DNA of 64,000 nt from Oreocharis arfaki (Eukaryota > Chordata > Aves > Passeriformes > Paramythiidae), in assembly GCA_013398015.1 (NCBI GenBank), contig VZRR01010829.1:499733-563732 (forward strand). The letters are read 5' to 3'. Below, piece after piece: positions 22,445 through 36,700 of the stretch (position 1 is its first letter; each line of letters begins with the position of its first letter). Both the position numbers and the translations under genes were made by a program. A model generated the notes under the pieces. It saw nothing but the letters and a program-made list of their open reading frames with translations, made no database searches and had not been told where the DNA came from.

Positions 22445-25400
22445 GTAAATCCATTCCTCTTAACTGTGAAATTATGAATAGAAAAAACGCTCGTTCTCCC
22501 TGTAATGCTCTCTTTTTTCCTAGGAAAGATTCTGAACCTGAGCTTCAGATATAAGGAACTCTTATTTCAATCAGGCTTGCTTACAAATCTAAATTTTTTG
22601 TGTGACACAGTGCATCCAGAATGTCCCCTTGCTTTCAGCAATGACATTTTGTCTTGGCCTTTCTTTTCAGGGGGAGAGGTCTGGTGATAAACCATTGCTG
22701 GCATTTACAGTTTGTTACACTTTGCTTGCCTGCACACTGCATCCTATGATGCTGGAGCACGTCAGGCTTCACTAGTGGTCAGCCAGTATTTGGGGTTATC
22801 TAGAAGGCAGCCAGGACTGGCCTCTTGAGCAGAAACCTCATATGGAGACACAGCCCTGCTCAAGTGGTTGGTCTCTGTGAATCCAAGGACTGGGACCACT
22901 TGAATCCAAATCCCCTCGGTGTCTCCATGGGCTACCGTCAGCTAAATGGTGTTTTCTGTTATCTGCTAGTGGCAGATAAAGTCCCTGCTGCCCTTGGAGG
23001 AGGTTCAGCTAGCTGTTTGGGGTTTGATGGCAGGCCAAGGAGCGCGCCTCCCTCATGGGGAGTATTGCTGCTTTGCATCAAGGTGGCTGCTACCTGCCAC
23101 AGGCACCAGCTATGCCAGGTTTGATAGCTGAAAACTTTGCTCCCCTACACAATTCAGAGCTTTATACTCTTTCTTCTGTGAAAACTTCCCAATTCACTTT
23201 GCTGCTGGTAAAACGCCTGTCCATGAGCAGGTGTGGGGGACAGCCTGGTGCTGGCAGCCCCCAGGCCCTGGGAATAGGCACCCCAACAAAGCCCCAATGC
23301 CAGGATTTTATGCTGCAGGCTTTTCTTGTCCATGCAGGATGCAGATGAGTGAATAATCTTTCAAAGCTTTGTTGTCACAGTGGGACACCCCTGAGGGAGG
23401 GCTGTGAGGATGCAGGGGGCCACTCTCAGCATGTCTGCATTCTCCCACATGGGGCTGGAAACTGAGGTATCTGGCATGTGGCAGGAGTGCTTCCCATAGG
23501 GGAGGGGATGCACAAGGCAGGAGTGAGGTTGTGGTGTTGTGGAGACAGTGAGAGGAATGCTCAGCATGGTAGGATGCCAGCGAGACTAGCACTGCAGAGC
23601 AGCGGCGTTCACACAAGGAACCATAACTCTTTTTGGCTGCCTTTGCATCCTCATTATTTTAATTTCTTCTGTGGATTTAGTAAGCACTTCCTGTCCTGGT
23701 GGTTTAGCACTTCTTTACCAAGTTAAACCAAGCAGTAAATTGCCTATGCTTGCTTGGCTGCAATGGACAAAATGACAGAAATGCTGTTGCTTTGTTATGA
23801 AATTAAAGTCAGGCCAGAAATAAAGAAAATATGAGGGGTTTTACTGTATTTCCTGCCTTTGCCTTCTGCTAGATTTCCCTGGAGAGAGGAATCCTTATGG
23901 GAAGTCCTCCTGGAGAAGACCTCTGCTGTCCCTAAGGCTTTAACAGAGCTTCCTAGATGATGGATAAGCACTGGTTTTCTTCCTGATGGAGCCTACACAC
24001 ACAGTTGCTTTTTACCACAGCTCCCATTATTTCCATTAAAAAGCATCTTCTCTCCAGAACAGGCTGATCCAGCCTGAGGACTTGCTCCATCCATTTATTC
24101 GGTCTACAATTTTTCTTTTTTAGCGGAGTTGCATTTTCCCAGTGATTTGCTGATAAGTCAGGTATTAACTGGGCATGCTGGAGTTTGGTGTCTGGTTCCA
24201 CAGTTGGCCCTTCTCCATGAACCCCATTAAAGCTTTTATGCTACAGTTTAGGGTAAGAAATTCTGGTTTATCAATTTGATAGTCCTCAAGGTATCACAGT
24301 GAATGGCAGATTGGATTATACAAAATGAAGACAGCTTTACTGAGAGCCTGTTGAGGGCTCTATGTTAATTTTGTAGCTTAGTTTATAAAGTGCTTATGCT
24401 AACATCAAGTTGATTGTGAGCGAAGAGGCAGAGGTCGTTTGGTCTTTTGAAGCATTACTTCTCGGTAGAAGCAGCGCAGTTGTGGTGTTCAGTTGAGAAT
24501 AGCAGGTAATTGTAGTGGCTTCCCAGCATTTGGTCATTTACAATCCCCATACATTTTCTGTGCAAACATTTTCCCTTTACTGATGCTTGTTTTTGCTGAC
24601 CCTTCTCTAGTCAGGAGACAGGGTTCCCTTATTAATCTGTAAATCAGAGACATTTAGTTGGCTTCTGCAATTTCAGTATGGGTTTGGTCACGTTCCAGTG
24701 GAAAAAATGTTGCCTTGACCAACCACTGTGATGTCTGTTTTTCCAAGCAGGAGACAGAAGAGAGAGCAGAGATAAGATACAGTCAAACAGAGAATGCCTT
24801 TTCCAATTACAAATGGCCCATTCTGCTCGCCTGCGGGCAAAAGGCCAAATGTTCTATGTTACACACTAAAACAGTATCGCTGTATATACGTGTGCTTAAT
24901 ATTGCAGGGAAAAAAGCATGTGAACTGTGAGTTTGCAACAGAAGGAACGTGCATGTTTCTTTGGGATAAGACAGCAGTTTGTAAAAGGGAGAATTTTCTT
25001 TTCTCTTTCTGACTAGCTGTGGACTTGGGGTGCAGTCACAATGCTGTTTACATTCACAGTCATACTCAGATCAATTCACAATGAAGGCAGATGAAGGCAG
25101 GCTCCTCTAATGACTGGAAAGAGTCCAGAGTATGTTAGGAATTTCTGAGACTCTTTTTAGGGTGCAGTGCAGCTAATTAAATTCAAAGGGAAAAAAAAGA
25201 ATAAAAAATAGTAGAGGAAGTGCAAGTACAGATTGCAAAACTAACCTCAAGGGTCTTTGCCATTTCTAAGCTGTCTTCATTTGAATCTAATTTTGGGGGG
25301 AGTAACTGCATTTATTTACATTCCTTAAGTACATCTCACAGTCCCAGTAGGATGGACTCTGCCTTCCTCTATCCTCTCCCAGCTTTGTGCACCACATTTT

Positions 25401-28400
25401 TACCTGAAAATGTTTCTTTTCACTTTCGCTTGTAGGCATCTCTCTGTGTGTCTTGTTTACTCCCCTTCGTTTGAAGATGTCTGAGAGTCTGATAACAGAG
25501 GACAACTGGAGATGTGCACATAGGCTAGGCTTAAGACATGGAAAGACTTAATCTCTTCCTGAGGTTGGCAGCCTGCACTGGAAATCATCAAGCTCTTGGC
25601 AGACTCAAATAAAACGCAAAGAACAGCTCAGGGGGAGTTGAGCATCGGTGTGCAGGAATGCAGGGCAAGATAAGACTGGGCTACTCTATGGGGAGGGGGC
25701 TGTCCATGGGGCACCTTGGAAGCAAGGCTGGGGGAGCAGACAGGGTGCAGCACTCCATGAATCAGGGAAGCCAGGCAGTTACTGTTAGCCTCCATCACCT
25801 GGAAGGAGCTTGCTCATCCCCCAGCTACAGCCACTTCAGTTGTGCTGCTTTAAACAAACAGAGCAAGGGGGATCAGAGCTGTTAGCTGTTTTTTCAGAAG
25901 CTGTTACAAGGAACTGCTAGGGAGGCTGGTGAAAAGGAGAGCTGGTTTGGAGCTAAAGATCTGTGTGCAGCCTGAATCCCAGCTGCCTAAGAGATGGCTT
26001 TGTGGGAGAGGAATACTGGAGCAGACTTGTCACAGGGGGAAGAATTGCTGGGCTCTCCCACTTGACCTCTGGTGGGAGTATATGAGCTTCAGGGGCTCAC
26101 AAAGAGCTTTGCAGAGAAGCTGTCTGCTCTCCTGGTGCTCACAGGTCTGTGCTGAGGCTCAGAGGCCAGTGGCTGCTGTCTCCTCTGGGCCCCTCTGTTT
26201 ATTTGCCTTCAGAGAGTCTTTGAAATCCTGCTAAATGAAGTCTTGTGTAAACGTATTTTTTTAAACCCCTACAGTTTAATGTGAAGAGAAAGAAAGTCCT
26301 GTGTTCCTGCGTTTGCTGAGCTTGTTTCCCACTGAGGAATATGAAGTTGTTTCAAGTAACTAGTAAAGTGGCTTTAGGAATACGGATGCAGACCTTGAAT
26401 CTGTAAGTCTTTAGATGTGATCCTGTGGACTGGCTACAGGAATCTGTTTTGGAGTATTTGGGTTAATATATAGGTTGCAGGCAGGCCTAGGCTCTGTTGT
26501 GCTTAATAATGCCAAATATTTCCTATATGGACAGATAAATGCAGATATCAAATACTGTGGCAGTAACAAAACTCCAGGAACCCCAGTACAAAACTGCAGA
26601 TTCCCGTATGTGCTAGTGAGAGGCTTTGTTTTGAGATCAGGCTTTGGTTCTGCATTTGCCACTCCGTGGACCTGAAAACTTAAGAGCAGTAAGAGCCATT
26701 GAATGAATGACATGACTAAATGGTGACTTCATTCAGTGTTCTCAGTTCAAGAGTGGTCCTTTTTTCAAGCTAGTAATTTTTTTTCTTCTCTGCGAGTCAG
26801 CTGCTATTAAGTTTCTAAATATTTTCTGCCCTTGCACGTATCTTTATGTCTGTATGTTTATGTGGGCAAGGAATTAAGTAGACTTATTTAATGACTTTTC
26901 TCTTTGAAGAGAATTTGAGTTTATCTAGAAGGGAGGCATTTTGGGTTTATTTCTTGGTGAAAACATAGATGCTGGGAAGATGCCAGGTTGTCATGTCCCA
27001 CTAATAACTAGAGCAGCTGCCCTCTAAAACATTGCTTTCACACTGAAGAATATGTTCCTGATTTTCCTTTGATGGAGAAAATGCTGAAAAACGCACAGAT
27101 GCAGGGCATATCTGAATGGTAACAATTATGTGCTTTTTATCCCCCTATTTCCTAACTGTCTTGTAGATGGAGGGACTTTTCATGCTGCTGCCACTGGGAC
27201 AAAAGCATCCCTGAGCTACCTGAGGCAGTCAGCCCTTGCCTGCAACTCATTTGCTCTTGGATAGCCATGGGATGCGAGGGTGGTTTCTGTGGGAAGGGAA
27301 TGGGATTTGTGGGGTAAAACAGAGCCTGGAACCTGGCTGGCTTTCCCAGGGAGCTTACAGGTTTTGCAACAGTTTTGGGTCCTCTTAGATCCACAGCTGT
27401 TGGTGTAGTTGGTATTTGTGATTTCTAACCTGCAGTGCTCTAGGCAGCAGCCTGAAATGGTGACTTAGGCATGTCAGGACCGTCTCATAAAAACTACAGA
27501 AGACCTTGAACAGAATTCCTTCTTTAATTTCCCATTTCTTTTTCCATCTTTCACTCTCTTAAGTGACCCAAGTGAAAAGGTTCAGTTGGTTTGTTTCTCT
27601 CGGCAGCACCGTGTCTGGTACCGGTGGAAGGGAAAGGTAGTTAAGTGGTAAGTCAGAAGGAGAAGAGGAATGCACTCTACATCCCCCAGGGCTGTCCCTC
27701 TCCCTTGGGATGCTTGCCAGGAAGGAGGTGAGATGACACTTTGAAACAAAAGCACGCCAGAGCATCCTTCAGGGAGGCCAAGCTTTTTGCAGCTTCTTTT
27801 TGACGTTTTCCTGTCCCATCCTGCTCCCACACATGCACTTGTTGACTTCATGCAGCTCTCACTTAGCAAGAGTGATGTGCCAGTACCTTTAGCTCTTGAA
27901 TCCTCCTAATATATGAGAGACTTTCCCTGAGTGCCTTAACTGGATAGTGTCAAGCAAACTGTATTTCTTCCAGTGCTCCCTGTCTTTTAATGAAAACAAG
28001 GCCATTCCTCTTAACATTATGTGATGCTTTGTTTTATACAGATTACACTGAAATTCTCAGTTACGAGGTTATTACAGTTTATAATCCTCTGAAACTCCAT
28101 TATGAATCCTCTTGTAGTAACAAGTACCTGGCTGTCATGTATGCAAATGCCTTATCTCAGGAGAGCAGCTGGGCACAGAGGGTGCCCTTTGCTGAACACT
28201 TCAAGGTATGTGCTGAGACTGCTTGTTTCTTTTTTGTGTGAGTTTATCCCAAAAGGAACCTACCTACCAAGAAATCAATAATGCTTCTATATTTAGATAC
28301 AGATATAGTGTTTCTTATTGGTTTTCTTGGCTGTGCCAACACGAATTCCAACCAGAGAAGTTACTGAAGCAGGAAGATAAGTTTTGACCAACTGCTACCA

Positions 28401-30601
28401 GAAATATCTAGTTACTCTAAATCTGTAGGGTGTCATGCTGTACATGTGATCTGCCTCATCTGTGATGCTCAGCAGCAGCTGCTTTTAGCATCTTAAAAAC
28501 AAAAAAAATCACAATTCTTTGTAGTTTCCTGCAGTACTTCTTGGTCCTTGGAAATGTGCAGTGAGCAGATAGGGCTTTACTTTGCTGCCTCCCAGCTGAG
28601 GGGATCAGCCCCTTTTGCCAGCAGTAACTTAAAGAGCTGAATTTCTAAAAAACTGTTCAGTCTAATCACGAGACTTTAGTCACCTGGATCATCTTTCTGC
28701 CTACTCTTCTCCTGATGATAGGGGTTGTTCCTCTTCCTGCAGCACTGGGGAAAAACCGCAGACTCAGAAAACTGCCACTCATCCTTGCTATAAAAGTAAC
28801 CAGGCAACTTGCTGTATTAACATGCAGAAAGTGAAGCCAGATTGCATTCTCTGCTGACACCCGGGGGGACAGAGAGATACTAGGGTTTTATCATAGGAAC
28901 ATAGGGGCCTTCCTGTGGGCTAATTGAAATGTCATAAGCCGTGCATCAGTTAACACGTTCAGATACATCTCCATTGTGAAAACCACAACTGACAAGGCAG
29001 CTTTCTTCGGATGAAATCCTGGCCTTGCTGCAAGGCCTTTCGCTTTGGAAGTGAGGGTGAGTGGCAGAGAAGGTTAAAAAAGGGAGAAAGCAGGGGGAGA
29101 AAAAAAAGGTGAGGGTCTGGTTGAAGTTAGAAGTGCTTTTATATTAGAGAATGTTTTCTTAACGGAGTGCTGCAACCCTCCCCTTCAGCATTTTGGATTG
29201 CATTACTCTTGGTAGCGATAAGCTCCATTAGGGCTGTCATTTCCAAAGGAGGCTTTTTCCTGTCTGTTACTCCCTATTCCTCCCCCAAACCTCAGGAACA
29301 GTGATACAAACATTAAAGGGGGCCAGAGCAGGCCATGAGGATGAACTTTTTATTACTCTGCTAGGGCAGGCACTGTAGAAAATTAGTATTTCATGTGTGC
29401 CTCTCTTCACAAGGCATGTTTCGATTACAGGCTCCTGGTGCCTCAGCTTGGCGCCTGGCTGCGAGCTCTGTTGTCTTAAGCAGGGTCATGAACTTATTTT
29501 TGTTTCTTGCTGGCTGTTATCTGGGAACGAGTCAGGGGCCTTGGCCGTGTTGTGTTGGGCAGGCTGCCCCAGGGGCTGTCTTGGCACTGCCATGAGAGGA
29601 GCCGAGTGTGTAGGTGTGCATAGCACCGAGTGCCACTCCCCACACCCATAAAGCTCTGCTGCACATCCTTACCGGGAAGCAAGCTTGGGAAGCACCAAAT
29701 ACAGAAGTGAAATAGTTTTCTCTGCCCATCCCTAGCAGGTAGGTAGGCAGTGCTACAGACAGATGTACAGCCACATATGAGGAGGACAAGCTGCTGTTTG
29801 ATGTGATAACCCCATTATGTGTTTGCACAGCACTGACTGACACAGGCAGGGACGTGGTGCTGGGATGCTCCTGAGAGTGATTGTAGCAGAGCACGTCTGC
29901 TTGGCACAGGTGAAGATGCAGGTTTCCTCAGACTCCCCCAGGGCACCGGCAATCTCTGGACCTGCCTTTGAGAGAAACAGCATGTGGCTCTCCAGCACCT
30001 GCCAATGGGCAAAACTTCATCTGCAGTGCAGTGTGCTGGGGTCCCTTAGGCTGAGGCTGGCCTACTGCCATGCACGCTGCCCAAAAAGCCTCACAAGCTT
30101 GGGAATAGCAGTTTATGTCTGGGTCTTGCCCCTCCTCTCTCTTCCTCAGCCTCTTTGCCAGGAGCAGCTGCAGTTTCACCTTCACTCAGCTTTGCAGCGT
30201 GCCTGCAAGCTGGGCAAGTGCTGCTGTGCCATTTGTTCAGCAGGCAGGCAGTTCAGGAGTGGCTCAGCCAAAGTGACATAGGACTCCGTAGTGAAGTTTA
30301 GGATGGGTCTCAGGAGCAAGTGGTCACTTCTTCTTCTTCTTATTGTGATTTTAATGACTGCTTATCACAATACATATGCAAACCAAACACACGAGTCAAT
30401 ATACCGCCACCTGCGACCATGCAGGCGGGTTCTGCTTCAGATGCACTCACCCAGGAATAAAAGCCTCTTAATGTCTTCAGAGTATTAATATGCTTAAAGT
30501 GGATTTAAAGAAAAGGTAAGAGAGTTGTGAATTAAATATTGATCCTGGTATTTCATTGTTGAACTGCAGGCATTCAGTTGCCTGTGGATTACTCTGCCAT
30601 T
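22445..30601. other. Non-coding stretch, no gene recognised
   Basis: Locally GC-richer sub-regions, about 22800-23620, 25620-26230 and 29400-30280, carry overlapping frames of 60-138 codons on both strands. None has a recognisable domain, and none is framed by a convincing promoter or splice pattern. No interspersed repeat was recognised in these 8 kb. Confidence 0.6.
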
Positions 30602-30768
30602 GAATCGTAGCAGCTAGAGATGGAAAAGCTGTACAGTTATCCCATTCATCTCCTTGGCAATGGAAGAGTGTTCTCCACAGTACGTTTTTGTAGCGGCTGA
30701 AGTTGATTACTTAATTCCAATTACTGACAGTCTACTAATTGCTTAGGCTGTATTCCAATTTTTGTCAG
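30602..30768 (-). mobile_element. Old CR1/L3-type LINE 3' fragment
   Basis: The plus strand shows GAATCGTAGCAGCTAGAG, TGGAAAAG, TCCCATTCATCTCCTTGGCAATG, CCACAGTAC and GACAGTCTACTAATTG in that order. This is the reverse-complement order of the 3' region of older amniote CR1 elements. In those, a terminal ATCATAGA repeat is followed by a region reading 'the set to Wise'-like CCATC and GCCAATG words. The copy is much more diverged than the fragment at 19176-19591. No reading frame or target duplication survives. The left edge is clear; the right edge is approximate. Confidence 0.6.
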
Positions 30769-33700
30769 CCCTCCCATCATGTTAACTCCTTACATAGATG
30801 TCTGCCCTGCCTTCTGGATAGGGGTCATTTGAGTGGCTTTGCGAAGGAACTTGTAAAATAATTTTTTTTCTTTTCAGTTTCATTTCTGACTACATGCATT
30901 CTTGATCCACCTGCACTTTATAAGATAAACAAGCAAACTAAAATGCCTCCAAGTGAGTAATTTAGGGAGATCAGACATGTCAGTATTCCCCAGCCATGAT
31001 TATTTTCCTTTCAATGTGTCTGCATCACTAAGCTCCATTGGATGGCTTTCTGATTTTTTTATACTTCTAAATAAATTAAGACAAAACATCTCTGCCAAAG
31101 TCTCTAGCATTCACATCATTTCTAGCCCTGCCATTAGAGAATTATTCTTCAGCAATCCTTAGTTACAGAAATTAGTCCTGATGAAAAGGAAATACTAGCT
31201 TTCTCTGTTTCTGGTAAACTCACACCTTGGCCCTTCAGCATCTTCTCTATTCTTCAAACTGCCCTGTTTCACCCCAGGCCATTTTACTGTAGGGAAAAAT
31301 TAAGTGCGTGCTGGCAAACATGAGAGGGCAGGGGACTGTTTTCTGGCTGCCCAAATTTCTTTAGATCATTTATTTATTCACTCCTCCATTTTTTGGCCAG
31401 TGAATGTGTATGAGCAAGGGTTTCTTGATGGAACTGGACAGCCAGAAAGGTACCAGATAGAAAGGCTGGCAGAGACAGGGGTCATGGGGGAGCGAGGATG
31501 AGTCTGTGAAGTCTATTTTAAAAAGAAGGTGCTGGTGATTGAGCTGAGGGTTAAAGGCTGATGTGGGTCTGGGGAGAAGATTAAATGCTTGAAGGTGGAT
31601 AAAAGGACTTTTCTTCTGTGTGTATGTGCACTGCAGAAGCAAGTAACAGCAGACTGGAATATGCTCAGCATCCCTGAGTGCTGCTGGGCTGTGTCCAGCA
31701 CCGTTAGGGGACAGCAGGTGCCATGGGGCTGGTGGGCTGCCTGTGCCCACGGATCTCAGCTGTCCCTGGAGGTGATGGGAGTGAAAGAAGAGCCTTGTGG
31801 CTCTGAACAGCCTCAGAAAGTTTCCAAAGGGACCATCGTAAAGAAGCTTAGTTTTGACAGGTGAAGGTACAGAACTCCCAGGTGAAGTGACATCAGATAA
31901 ATGACTGTCATTTTCAACCACATATCTGGCACAGTTTTGTGAGGGAAGATTTCCAGGCACAGAGAGGAACTTGACTGTTGATGGGGATTGCAGCCAGAAA
32001 GAAGTCAGTAAAAGAAAGTCCAGTTTTAAAAGAATTTTTCAGAAGACAGACAGCCATGTGACATCAAGTCTGTTAGACCTCCGGGCACATGAAATTAGAG
32101 AATTCTGCTCAGTCACAAGATGACACAGAGATACGTCAAGCTTTTGTCCTGAGAACTTATAAAATGGCTTAGAGTCCTGGCTTTGCTTTTACTTTGAACA
32201 TCCCAATTGAGAGCTGAGTGAAAGAATAGCTGGAGAACAAGCAGGCTAAAAATGAGCCTGTGCAGCAGAGCTGCTTCTTTGAAGGTGCATGGCCTTTCAC
32301 TGCCATGCAGCTTCAGCATCTGAGGCTCATCAAGTTTTTAACCTGACAAAATGAACCAAGGAAAGGGAATTGCACAAAGGGAAATTGTTACATCTGTCTG
32401 CAACTTAAGCTGACTCTCGAGTTCAGGTTACAGAGTAAAGTAAGGTTCACAGGAGTTATTTTAATATTTCAGGAACTGCTGTCAAGACCATAGTTGTGCT
32501 TATGACTGGCTGTGTAGAATAACCTACAGGAAACATTATTTGCGCTGGAGAACACACAGTCTGAGACAGGGATGCTGTATGTAAGCTCAGAATGTAATAT
32601 TAAAAGGAGCTACTATCTCCCATGATAGTTGTTCATGAAACAAATGTATTGCCAGTTATTGTAGCTGTGCTATGTAACCTCCAAAACAATTGCCACCATC
32701 ACCTCCAAACAATAGTTTGTGGATTTTTAATCTTCTATTTGATGGTTCACACGGCCATTCTCTCAAAATGTGAGCTGTGCCTATATTACAGATGGCTGTG
32801 TAAAGCAAGAAATCATCCTGCTTTTTTCTGCTTACCTTACATTGGTGTATAGCTTATGGCACTTGCACTTGACTGTTCTTAAACCTCAGCATGTCCTGTA
32901 TATTTCTGTCCCTTGCAATATGAGTCTGAAATGAAAAGATGATAAGATGGTGGGGGTGCTATGGGTCCCATGGGTCTCATACCTTAAGCAGTTATCTTTG
33001 GACATAAAATTTTTGCTTGAATAGTATATAATTTTATACTTATGGCTATGGCATTTTGTCATTAGGAACTGCTTATAATTAGCAGATTTTAAAATTTCAA
33101 CTACTTTCATTAATTTCCATGCCAATGCTGATGTAAGATACTCGTGTTTGAACAGATGAAAAAAATTAATACAAAGAAAGGATAAGATGTCTTTCTGTGT
33201 TCTCACGGGACAAGGCTTAGTGAGCTGAGATTAAAAGAAAGGAGATTCAGGTAGACCTCCTGAAAATCTTTCAAATGAGATAAATAATTAAGCACAAAGT
33301 AAGTTGCCTAGAGAAGTGGTCAGGTCTGCACCGACAAACTTTAAAAGCTCACTGGGTACATGTTATAAGCATGATTCAAGCTGAGTGGAACTTGCCTGCA
33401 GAATGAAGGGCTATGAGTGGCGGTTTTCAGTGATTCCCAAGATTCAGGGAAGAAAGAATGCAGGTCTTGCACCAGTTCCTAGTGTTCTGCCTGGATTTAC
33501 CTCTCCTTGGGCAGCCTGGGTTGTAGCATTAGAAGTCTGTAAGCACCCTAAACGTTGCTGCATTTGTGGCAGTGCAGTAGTTTGGAAGTGCAACATAATT
33601 GCCAAGAAAGGTCCATGACCTTCCTTATTGGGAGCTGAGTCCGAAGATCTATGGTCTAAAAGGGAGTACGCTTTTGGCAAACAAAAGTAGTCGAATTCAG

Positions 33701-36700
33701 CAAAGAAGGAGAGAATAAATCAGTGAGCAAATGCCTTCCTGTTATCGTTTAAACTGTGATGCTCTTCTCTTTCAAGGTTGCTCTCGACTTGAACCTGAAG
33801 CAGTTGCAAATGGAAACTTTAGGACCTCCTTCCCAAATAAATAATGGCTCTGGAAAGCAGGTGCAGGTTTACAGGGAGGTGATGAGTGACTGCAGAGATG
33901 TTGGCACTCCATTTACACTGTGGGGGGCTATAGAGTGTGCTCCAAGATCACGCAGTGGGGTTCACAACTCTTCCATCCACTCAGCACAAAGTTTCTTTAG
34001 AAAGCAGTCAAATTCTACCATGGATGGCATATTGTAATGATGGATGGAGGGAATTACAGGACTCTGGCAGCTCCTCTCCCAGTAGATGTTGCCATCAAGG
34101 CAGCTCTGGAAAGAGAAGGAGAGAAGGAGGTAATTTCTAGTTCTTTTGACTTGCTCTGGTTATCTATTTCACTTTGAAATATTGAAGATGTGGTTCTGGT
34201 GCTTTTGCTAAGAGTGCTTTGGGACAAATGCTGATAATCACCAATGGCCCATCTGGCTGGTAGGAAGAATTTCCAGCAGCCCAAATGCAGCAGCGCCATC
34301 CTGTGAGCCTGGGCATTGAACTGCTCTGAGCGATTACATGCTTTCAGTTGGGGTACAGAACTGCTCATTGATCCACTCTGCATGGGAAATCAATATGCAT
34401 GGATAAGAATGGAAAACCAAGCAAGCAAAAATATGTTTTCAAGCGTTTTATGGTTTTTCCATCCATCTTTTCATCCAAAGGAAAGCTTCCTGGAGAGTCA
34501 GTGTTGGACTGTCAGTTGAGGAAACTGAGGGAGTGTGCCCATGTGTGTGCTTATTTTAAAAACAACCATCCTCTTTCCCATTTTCTCTTTTTGAAAGAAG
34601 AGAAGTGTTCTCTTCCCTGCTGCACACAGCTTTGACTGATTCATGATGCATGCTCAGGAAGAAAATAAATGCTTGTCCAAAAATTATTTCCCGTATCTTT
34701 GAGAGGAACAAGCTGTATTATTTTTTCTCTTGATTCCTTGAGTTGAAAGCTCTGCTTTTACCCTTTAATGGTAAGGGATGGCTGTGTTTGATGAAGGTTT
34801 TTTGAGCCGCCTAAATGGTCAGATGTCAGAGATCTATAGGCAGCTGGTGTTTGTTTAGTAAATGATGTCCCTGTTACTGCAGGAAAAGACAGGCCTCAGT
34901 GGGCTGTAAGTACACTCTGTTCCCTTGCATGATGCCTTTGTCCAAATGTACGTTGCAGACCTTTAGTTGTTTGCTCTCAAATTTCTTTTTTCTTCATTAT
35001 GTTTCCCCCTGCTTCTCTCCCACCAAGTTATTACACTGAAATAAGACCAATCCAAGTAATTCACATAATAAGCCTTTCAGAAGGAAGCAGAATTTTCTCT
35101 ATACAACAGTTGTCATTGCAATCTTATTTGTTGTTGTTTGCCAACCATTGATGCTCTCCTGTAACTTGAATAATGTGACAAAGACAATGATTAACATGTA
35201 TTAAGTGCATACCATCACCACAAAATGCTCCTATCTACCTGCATGAGAAATTGTGAGTTGCAGTAAATAATCTGTTTTCCGAAGTTGATTGTATGTCTGT
35301 ACTGTGGAGGGTGGAAAGGGAGCTCTCTTGGTTAGGAAGTACATGGGATTTTATTATCAGATGAGTGGCCAGATGAGAACTTTAACAGCTGACTCTTTCC
35401 TGTCTGTCTCTCCTCATTTTACTCCTATGATGTTGTTCTTGTAGAGGAATTTTAGGTAATTTGCAGGATCAGTAGAGTGTCACCAAGATCCCAAAGCTCA
35501 CCAGACATTGATTTGAATAGGAAAGAATGGCTTTGGGGACCCAATTTTTGTCCAACTGTATAAGAGTTCACCTTGTTCAGTGTTTCACATACACAGATGT
35601 AATTACAAAAATAGCTTGTCCTGTGGTATCTTGACTATTTGGCCTCTGGTTCTGTTTCAGACTGTAGTAGTTAGAGGTGGGGATTTGGTGCAAGGCCTGG
35701 AAAATACACCAGTGGGGCTTCTACAGGACCTAACCTTTCCTTGTCTGGGATATTGCATGGTCGTTATTATCTCACATGAGGTGCTTTGTTTCCTCTCTTT
35801 TGCTTCACCCATAACCCAAAGCTGCCAGTCTGCTCGTCTGGAAGTGCTAGTGTGGTGTAACTGAGGATAGAGAGTGCTCTGTACACACCTGACATACAGG
35901 TGGCACTGGCTTGTGCCTTGGAGTCAAGTCCATCCTGAGTCTGAAAACATCTGAATCCAGGAGGAGAGTGTATTTGAAAGAGGAGAGGAAATGGTGAATT
36001 CTTTGAACCTTGGAGAGATCAATTGCTTCATCAAACTCTGAGCCCAGTCTTTCCAAATAATAGCACTCTGCCCTTAACTCTTCATGCAGTAAATCTGAAC
36101 ATCTGATACTTCACTTCTGGTGAACCACTGGCAGAAAGCCCAGGAATGCAGAGCCTCAAACTGTCCTACAATTAACATTTCAAAGTCTCCAGATCTGTGA
36201 GTGGGAATTAAGTGTCCCATAGGTTCTGGGCATACCCTATAGCCACGTTTGCATCTGACTGTGATTTAACAAATGCATTTAAGATTTTAAAATTCTCTTA
36301 AGATTAGGAGTTGGATTGAGTTGCTGGAGGAATCCTTCCCTTGTAGAGAGAGAGTTAAATTTATATTCCTCACCAAAAGATCACAAGGACAAAGAAGGGT
36401 GACATTGCAGGTTTTCTCATATTCTTCTAAAAGAACACAGTCATTTGTTCAGTGTGGAGGAGAAGCATGACCTCCTTTCAATATTTTTTTTTCTCTTCAA
36501 GCATATCTGGCAGAATTAGAACTGCAATAAATCTGTCCTGATAATGATTCAAATGTGTGAAATTGCAGATCTCCTTCAACAACCTTTTGCTCTTAGTTTG
36601 TTTCTTTTCGGTTGTCAAGCTGCTGAGTTCAAGTAACCCCTTCCCCTGAAACAACACTTTATTGGGGGAAAAACCCTGATACTTTTTCTTTTTTTTCCTG

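Noticed and set aside
29865..30281. 138-codon frame in a GC-richer segment
   Set aside because: Several opposite-strand frames coincide and there is no recognisable domain or start context.
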